Below, piece after piece: positions 60,302-64,000 of a DNA stretch of 64,000 nt. Source of the stretch: Bacillota bacterium (GTDB taxonomy: Bacteria; Bacillota; Clostridia; Oscillospirales; Acutalibacteraceae); contig JAEZGM010000019.1 of the NCBI GenBank assembly GCA_023416955.1, forward strand, positions 62,001 to 126,000, read 5' to 3'. The position numbers were made by a program, and so were the translations under genes. Each line of letters opens with the position of its first letter. Positions within the stretch are counted from its first letter, which is position 1. The notes below the pieces were generated by a model, which was given only the letters and a program-made list of their open reading frames with translations, did no database searches and was not told where the DNA came from.

Positions 60302-61201
60302 TTGAAGAAAGAAAAATCAGCTCAGTCGGCGCAGCAAAGCTCTTCCGCAATCTGGCAGGAATTCCGGCACCATAAATTAGCCATGGGCAGTATTGTGCTT
60401 TTCGCGGTGATTGCGGCGGCGGCGCTTTTTGCCCCGCTTCTTGCCCCGTTTGATCCGAATGAAATTGCCGGACCGTTCAGTGGAAAACCGAACGGAACAT
60501 TTTTACTCGGTACCGATCAGGTCGGCCGCGATGTGCTCAGCCGTCTTTTATACGCAACCCGCGTTTCCCTTTCTGTCGGTTTTCTGGCTACGTTAATATC
60601 CACCGTAATCGGCGTTTTGCTCGGGTTGATTTCCGGCTACTTCGGCGGCTGGATTGATATGGCTATTATGCGCTTTACTGATATGGTCATGTCGTTCCCT
60701 TATATTTTGCTGGTACTGGTGGCCGCCGCAATTTTTAAACCGGGCATGTGGAACATTATCTTGATTCTTGGATTTGTGGATTGGCCGGGCATTGCGCGGC
60801 TGGTGCGGGGGAATACCCTTTCCCTGCGGGAAGCCAATTTTGTGAAGAGCAGTATTGTGGCGGGAATGCCGAAAAGGCATATTCTGTTTTCCGAAATTCT
60901 TCCCAATACAGTTGCGCCCATTCTGGTTTACGCAACGTCCGTGCTGGCGCTATCCATGTTGGATGAAGCCGCGCTCAGCTTTTTGGGGATGGGGGTTCAG
61001 CCGCCCGCTGCCAGTCTTGGCAATATGCTCAACGGTGCGCAATCCATTACAGTTTTGACGACAAAGCCGTGGCTTTGGGTTCCGCCCGGGTTGTTGATTA
61101 TCCTGTTGGTCATGGGGATTAACTTCATCGGTGACGCGCTCCGGGATGCGCTTGACCCGACGGCTGCGAATCACACCCGTTCGTTCCGCTCCAAAGAATG
61201 A
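60302..61201 (+). CDS. Peptide ABC transporter permease C
   Basis: This 299-residue permease of the OppC/DppC type has the characteristic soluble FLLGTDQVGRDVLSRLLY segment after the first helix and five more helices. The EAA loop is VKSSIVAGMPKRHILFSEILPN. The start is TTG 60302 behind GGAGG, 13 bases after permease B. It ends the operon before a strong hairpin. Confidence 0.93.
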   Translation: MKKEKSAQSAQQSSSAIWQEFRHHKLAMGSIVLFAVIAAAALFAPLLAPFDPNEIAGPFSGKPNGTFLLGTDQVGRDVLSRLLYATRVSLSVGFLATLISTVIGVLLGLISGYFGGWIDMAIMRFTDMVMSFPYILLVLVAAAIFKPGMWNIILILGFVDWPGIARLVRGNTLSLREANFVKSSIVAGMPKRHILFSEILPNTVAPILVYATSVLALSMLDEAALSFLGMGVQPPAASLGNMLNGAQSITVLTTKPWLWVPPGLLIILLVMGINFIGDALRDALDPTAANHTRSFRSKE

Positions 61202-61254
61202 AAACAGTCTGTTGTTCGGGGCACCGTAAACCGATTTAAAATTACGCAAAAAGA

Positions 61255-61303
61255 AAAGTCCCTTCCGGCCGCCCGGCATCCGGCGGCTGGAAGGGACTTT
61301 CAA
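61255..61303. terminator. GC-rich bidirectional terminator
   Basis: AAAGTCCCTTCC (61255-61266) pairs with GGAAGGGACTTT (61289-61300), with a further GCCGCC/GGCGGC inner stem. T-rich flank on the minus strand. Confidence 0.75.
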
Positions 61304-61347
61304 TCATTTGAGGTTATTGAAAGAGCTGGGGTAGGGTGACGGTTTCT

Positions 61348-61690
61348 CTATTCCATTTTTTCCGCATATTCCAAAATCTCCGGATCATTCGGGAGAAGCG
61401 GCTGCAGTTCCGAAAGCTTTTCCCGCGCCTGGCTGATGTCGCTCTCCTCCAGAAGAGCTCGCGGCGCTGCTCGAAACCATCCAGAAAGCCGTTCGGTAAG
61501 CCGAGGCACTCTTGAGCCGCAAGCCGCTTCGTATATTCGTGAGAAAAATATCAAGAACTGCTGGGAGCTTGCCCTCGTCCGAAACGCCGGACTTCCAAAG
61601 CACGTTTAACGTATGTCTGACCGCGTTAATATAGATGACCAGAAGAAAGTCCTCGTTGCGCGGGCGGTAGCGGAGCAATTTTTCCCTGTT
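61348..61690 (-). pseudogene. Frameshifted hypothetical gene remnant
   Basis: On the minus strand one frame reads FLLVIYINAVRHTLNVLWKS and on to VLDIFLTNIRSGLRLKSASA; the other frame ends RALLEESDISQAREKLSELQ and LPNDPEILEYAEKME before a stop. The two look like halves of one alpha-helical protein joined by a frameshift near 61450-61500. The family is not recognised. Confidence 0.35.
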
Positions 61691-61697
61691 TTGAAGC

Positions 61698-61745
61698 AAA
61701 AAGACGGAGCCGCCCACCTATGGGCACAGGCTGCTCCGTCTTTTT
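61698..61745 (+). terminator. Intrinsic terminator-like hairpin
   Basis: AAAAAGACGGAGC (61698-61710) pairs with GCTCCGTCTTTTT (61733-61745). The symmetric A and T runs allow either direction. Confidence 0.75.
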
Positions 61746-61750
61746 CTATC

Positions 61751-62026
61751 TTACTTTATCAGGGTGCTTTTTCCTTTGAGAAACCCTACGAATCCCGAAA
61801 CACTCATCTTCGGTGGTATCTTCACTAACATGTGAATATGGGTCTGGGCACACCTCTGCCTCTACAATTTCAACCTGTTTCCAGTTACAAAGCTCTCTTA
61901 GTATTTTCCTATTTCAACCCGCATATTTCCGTATGCCACTTTTCTACGATACTTGGGCGCAAACACTATGTGATATTTACAATTCCAACTCGTATGGTTT
62001 AAACTATCTATGTCATTCGTTTTCAT
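61751..62026 (-). pseudogene. tnpA: IS200 transposase TnpA, frameshifted and truncated
   Basis: From ATG (complement of 62024-62026) the minus strand reads SLNHTSWNCKYHIVFAPKYR, then RKVAYGNMRVEIG. A frameshift leads to ILRELCNWKQVEIVEAEVCP, and a second leads to HIHMLVKIPPKMSVSGF. The HIH of the HUH nuclease motif is still readable. The sequence stops after GKSTLIK, so the catalytic tyrosine region is lost. The transposase is inactive. Confidence 0.85.
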
Positions 62027-62156
62027 CTCGAATGTCCTCCTTTTGATATAGCTTACTGCAGTTGGCAGACCGCAGCTCTATTATATCAAAAGGAGCTTTT
62101 TTATTATATGGAACGCTAAAGCTTTTTCTGAACGCCTCGGCATAGCCGGGGGTTTT
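61751..62156 (-). mobile_element. Truncated IS200-type insertion sequence
   Basis: It has an IS200-style left part. A subterminal palindrome CCTCGGC-ATA-GCCGGGG is at 62135-62151. A perfect 14-bp stem (62037-62050 with 62082-62095, CTCCTTTTGATATA and its complement) lies upstream of the gene and can hide the tnpA RBS. A broken tnpA follows. The right end is missing. Confidence 0.75.
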
Positions 62157-62163
62157 CATATTA

Positions 62164-62192
62164 CAAAAAAAGACACTTACAAAGTAAGTGTC
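62164..62192 (-). terminator. Minus-strand terminator of the B12-box leader
   Basis: GACACTTAC (62172-62180) and GTAAGTGTC (62184-62192) form a perfect 9-bp hairpin with a 3-base loop, followed on the minus strand by TTTTTTT. Confidence 0.8.
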
Positions 62193-62254
62193 GATATGTC
62201 ACAGCGGCATGAAGGGTCAAATCCACATACCGCAACAAATCTCCTTTCTTACCA

Positions 62255-62440
62255 AGAAAATTTTGTCTTTATTTCGGCAGGTCTCCCGACTTCAGATCAT
62301 CCCGAAATTCACCCTTCTCATACCGATGGCGGCGGCCTGTTTTGTTAAAACGCTGCTGCCCGGAGGAAACTTTCGTTTTTTCATATTTGCAGAACGATGA
62401 GTCCTCTGCAGGTTTAATTTTTCATGCGGTCGTATTCAAG
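62255..62440 (-). promoter_or_regulatory. Cobalamin-riboswitch-like leader, apparently orphaned
   Basis: The complement of 62276-62292 reads AAGTCGGGAGACCTGCC, matching the B12-box consensus AGYCMGGAGACCTGCC with a single deviation. Upstream on the minus strand are GGGTGAA and a GC-rich segment that could form further stems. Not all core elements were recognised, so it may be a divergent or damaged copy. A terminator follows at 62192-62164. No target gene remains: the next sequence on the minus strand is the IS200 remnant. Confidence 0.55.
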
Positions 62441-62591
62441 CGCTTAACAAATCCTGGCATAGGGGAAAAAGGGTGCGTAAAACCTAAAAAAAACAGAAAT
62501 TCAATCAGCTTAACAAAATTGAGTTAAGTTGATTTTTAGTGCAAATTGCATATTGTAGTTTAAAAAAATTAAAATTATTTATGCAAAACGA

Positions 62592-62620
62592 TTGACATGG
62601 TAATACGCAGGTGCTATATT
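62592..62620 (+). promoter_or_regulatory. Promoter of the sortase gene
   Basis: TTGACA (62592-62597), a 17-base spacer and TATATT (62615-62620), about 50 bases before the sortase start. Confidence 0.75.
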
Positions 62621-62668
62621 TTACTTGTGCAAAAGAGTTAAAAGCTATGGGGAAAACGTGAAAATACG

Positions 62669-63523
62669 ATGCGTGAATTTCGAAAAAAGCAAAATAATTG
62701 GTCGCCTGGCGAAAAATTTCTGCTGTTGTTTTTTTTCTTTGTTTTTGCGGCCTGTGCGGTGTGGTTTATCGCTTATCGTGTTAATGCGGCAGGGAGTGAA
62801 AAACAGATGGCGGCTCTGCGTGAATCTGCATTTTCTTCTCAGCGGGGTTCATTTTCCGGTACCTCTTCCATCACCGACCCGCCGAAAAGCACAGCGGAGT
62901 TTTCTGAAGCCTCTCCTGCAGCCTCCGCGGTATCTTCATCCCGGGGTATCCTTCCGCAGTTTCAGCAGCTGCAGGCACAGAACAATGACATCAAAGCGTG
63001 GATACAAATCGAAGGAACAAAGGTGAACTATCCTGTTATGCAAACTCCGGAGGAACCGGAATTTTATTTGCATCGCAACTTGCACAAAGAGGAAGAAAGC
63101 AGGGGACTTCCGTTTCTGGACGCTGAATCCGACCTTGAAAAGAGTAAGAATTACCTGGTGTACGGTCACAATATGCGCGACGGCACTGCATTTGCAGGAC
63201 TTTTGGGGTATTTGGACCAAAGCTTTTTTGAAAAGCATCGAATGATTCGTTTCGATACGCAGTACGGTGCGGGGAACTATCAGGTCATTGCGGTTTTCCG
63301 TTCCAGAATCTATACAACAGACAGCAAGAAGTTCAAATATTATCAGTATGAAAATATTGAAACGCAGGATGATTTTAATACTTACATCAATCACGTGAAA
63401 AAGCTCGAAGATTATGAAACGGGGGTTGGTGCTTCCTACGGGGATCAGCTGCTTACTCTTTCCACCTGTTACGAATATGTGAAAGACGGGCGGCTCGTAA
63501 TTGTGGCCAAAAAGGTCAAATAA
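62669..63523 (+). CDS. srtB: Class B sortase
   Basis: This 284-residue membrane-anchored transpeptidase attaches surface proteins to the cell wall. One N-terminal helix (about residues 17-38) is followed by a Ser/Ala-rich linker, then the sortase fold. The catalytic residues are H167 (YGHNMRDGTAF), C267 (LSTC) and R275. SrtB-type features are DIKAWIQIEGTKVNYPV and the NTYINHV helix. The Shine-Dalgarno sequence is weak. A secreted starch-binding protein gene follows 64 bases later and may be a substrate. Confidence 0.92.
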   Translation: MREFRKKQNNWSPGEKFLLLFFFFVFAACAVWFIAYRVNAAGSEKQMAALRESAFSSQRGSFSGTSSITDPPKSTAEFSEASPAASAVSSSRGILPQFQQLQAQNNDIKAWIQIEGTKVNYPVMQTPEEPEFYLHRNLHKEEESRGLPFLDAESDLEKSKNYLVYGHNMRDGTAFAGLLGYLDQSFFEKHRMIRFDTQYGAGNYQVIAVFRSRIYTTDSKKFKYYQYENIETQDDFNTYINHVKKLEDYETGVGASYGDQLLTLSTCYEYVKDGRLVIVAKKVK

Positions 63524-63587
63524 AGCGAACAGCTTTACCTGACCTTTTGGAAATAGAAATATTCATTTATTTGGAAGGAGATTTGTA

Positions 63588-64000
63588 ATGAAAAAGTTCA
63601 AAAAAGTGATGGCGGGGATTATGGCAATGACTATGGTGATGGCCTCCGCAATTTCAATGGCCGCCGTGCCCGCTTCCGCGGCAAGCAAAGAGGTAACCAT
63701 TTACTTCCAGAACACTAAAAACTGGGATAACGTGTACGTCTATCAGTGGATTGGTTCCGGGAATATAAAGGGGACGCCCGCCTGGCCCGGAAAACAGATG
63801 ACCAAGGTTTCCGGTACGGATAACTGGTATGAAGTGAAATACACGGGCTCAAGTGCATTTAATGTTACTTTTAACAACAACGCCCAGCCAAAACCCCAAC
63901 AGACCGCTGACCATACCCCGAAGGACCTGGCTGCTGACAAAGACGCCTATTGGTTTGTGCCCACTGACACAAGCGAAAGCAACAGCAACGGGCAGACTCC
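63588..64000 (+). CDS. Secreted protein with CBM26-like starch-binding module, 5' part
   Basis: ATG 63588 follows AAGGAG. The first 30 residues form a signal peptide (MKKFKKVMAGIMAM...VPASAAS). Residues 34-100 resemble a CBM26 starch-binding module: VTIYFQNTKNWDNVYVYQW, a WPG turn, MTKVSGTDNWYEVKY and FNNNAQPKPQQT. The gene runs out of the window, so the main domain and any sorting motif are unseen. It is probably an amylase or a surface starch-binding protein, anchored perhaps by the neighbouring sortase. Confidence 0.82.
   Translation, partial: MKKFKKVMAGIMAMTMVMASAISMAAVPASAASKEVTIYFQNTKNWDNVYVYQWIGSGNIKGTPAWPGKQMTKVSGTDNWYEVKYTGSSAFNVTFNNNAQPKPQQTADHTPKDLAADKDAYWFVPTDTSESNSNGQT

Noticed and set aside
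1..64000. CRISPR array, tRNA or rRNA genes
   Set aside because: No regularly spaced repeats and no tRNA or rRNA signatures were seen on either strand.

Overview
The window comes from an anaerobic, endospore-forming Gram-positive bacterium of class Clostridia. The spoIIID gene, a GerA-type germinant receptor operon, a T-box leader, strong GGAGG ribosome sites, many TTG/GTG starts, an energy-converting (Ech) hydrogenase and a class B sortase all point that way. The moderately GC-rich core genes suggest the Ruminococcaceae/Oscillospiraceae side of the class, but that placement is inference.

0-9.9 kb is a housekeeping block: the end of a DUF1385 gene, prmC, recA (with a LexA-like box and a textbook promoter), recX, rimO, pgsA, then a T-box-controlled cysE-cysS-ybaK cysteine unit. 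It ends with a radical-SAM homologue that has lost its cluster motif, and a membrane zinc-ribbon protein. 9.9-14.4 kb holds a 166-bp MITE, a conserved unknown, a 26-aa hydrophobic peptide gene inside perfect 18-bp inverted repeats, a membrane HD-GYP protein, a DUF5317 protein and a niaR-niaX niacin unit.

14.7-24.8 kb is one plus-strand hydrogenase block: echABCDEF followed by hypA, hypF, hypC, hypD and hypE. A second MITE copy sits between hypF and hypC. The block encodes a ferredoxin-linked, ion-pumping group 4 [NiFe] hydrogenase and most of its metal-centre assembly. 24.9-29.9 kb on the minus strand is spore biology: a germinant receptor operon (GerA, GerC, a small two-helix subunit, GerB), spoIIID, and a 48-aa peptide gene.

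30-47 kb is a visibly AT-rich cell-surface glycan locus: rfbA, rfbC, rfbB, several glycosyltransferases (some multi-domain), a Wzm/Wzt-type exporter, a GNAT acetyltransferase and a DegT aminotransferase. There is no rfbD, so an amino-deoxysugar is a likelier product than rhamnose. A broken DUF4143 ATPase gene lies at its end. The block is bracketed by a 193-bp direct repeat of the spoIIID promoter and 5' region, about 95% identical by eye. This suggests insertion or duplication at spoIIID.

47.3-55 kb is a LacI-controlled sugar operon: binding protein, ATPase, permease, VOC protein, PfkB kinase and esterase. A sucrose-phosphorylase remnant follows it. 55.6-61.2 kb is a complete peptide-type ABC importer. 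61.3-62.5 kb is decayed sequence with a truncated IS200 element and an apparently orphaned B12-box leader on the minus strand. The window closes with a class B sortase and the start of a secreted CBM26-like starch-binding protein.
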